From Phycisphaeraceae bacterium (lineage in GTDB: Bacteria; Planctomycetota; Phycisphaerae; Phycisphaerales; Phycisphaeraceae), in the NCBI GenBank assembly GCA_002704825.1, contig PAIY01000263.1, forward strand, positions 1 through 35,683: a DNA stretch of 35,683 nt, in the 5' to 3' direction. A program made the translations under genes and the position numbers. The notes beneath the pieces are model-generated. The model was not told where the DNA came from and did not search any database. It saw only the letters and a list, made by a program, of their open reading frames with translations. Shown here in pieces: positions 35,551-35,683 of the stretch (within the stretch, counting starts at the first letter, position 1; every line of letters begins with the position of its first letter).

Positions 35551-35609
35551 CTAGCGCTCGATTGCCATGGATTTTGTGTGTGCTGTCACAATGCATTTAC
35601 TGCATCGTC

Positions 35610-35683
35610 ACTCCCGCGCAGGCGGGAGTCCAGTGAGGCCTGCAAGCGTCAACTGTATGCCACTGGATTCACGACTTCCGGGG
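35610..35683. repeat. Dispersed repeat with TCCAGTG/CACTGGA stem, copy B (runs off the end)
   Basis: ACTCCCGC (35610-35617) and GCGGGAGT (35622-35629) form a first hairpin; TCCAGTG (35629-35635) and CACTGGA (35661-35667) a second. The order and sequence match 6820-6880, including the final ACTTCCGGGG. The element continues past the window. Confidence 0.65.

Larger units (their letters stand above)
35366..35683. other. Region upstream of the GntR-type regulator, to the window end
   Basis: No gene is supported in this stretch. It contains the regulator's palindromic operator (35382-35395) and two dispersed repeats (35523-35550 and 35610-35683), listed separately. Confidence 0.5.

Overview
The window looks like a chromosomal segment of a heterotrophic, polysaccharide-using bacterium, most likely a planctomycete of the Phycisphaerae type. 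This placement is inferred from gene content, not from a marker phylogeny. The signs are four single pseudopilins with an H-X9-DG motif near the C-terminus, a PEP-CTERM protein, several large secreted carbohydrate-related proteins, sugar-type transcription regulators of three families, and moderate G+C. The housekeeping genes present are tmRNA, clpP, pyrH, frr, carB and yidD. Nothing looks plasmid- or phage-borne.

Layout. 1-926 holds a truncated AAA ATPase gene, perhaps cut by an insertion sequence lying off the left edge, followed by repeat-rich DNA. 927-1318 is tmRNA on the minus strand. 1562-6604 is a plus-strand set: LacI regulator, pseudopilin, and a 1057-residue exported Asp-box propeller fused to a DUF4380-like domain. 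7129-8406 is a divergent pseudopilin with a repeated Gly/Asn/Asp tail. 8645-11470 is a sugar module: TIM-barrel isomerase and Gfo/Idh/MocA oxidoreductase on the minus strand, with a divergent AraC regulator. 11581-12159 encodes a PEP-CTERM protein. 12561-16700 is a beta-helix protein plus pseudopilin on the minus strand with a divergent AraC regulator.

16931-19687 is a minus-strand housekeeping run, clpP, a lipoprotein gene, pyrH and frr, closed by a strong terminator. 20104-26382 runs on the plus strand: ABC-2 permease, SCO1/SenC, DUF420, two membrane-anchored helical-repeat proteins that overlap by 8 bp, and a GNAT/RLAN/ATP-grasp fusion enzyme. 26559-28579 (minus) holds an SGNH hydrolase and a YhcH-family protein. 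29408-32821 is carB. A 36-bp perfect inverted repeat element follows, and then yidD, a pseudopilin and a GntR/LacI-type regulator, all on the minus strand.

Two themes stand out. First, three regulators from unrelated DNA-binding families (LacI, AraC, GntR) each sit directly beside one pseudopilin gene, twice together with a large exported carbohydrate-related protein. This looks like a modular sensing or capture unit rather than a classical pilus operon. Second, the gaps between genes carry at least five dispersed hairpin or inverted-repeat families, one of which shows compensatory base changes between its two copies. The GNAT/RLAN/ATP-grasp enzyme next to two uncharacterised membrane proteins is the best candidate for undescribed chemistry.
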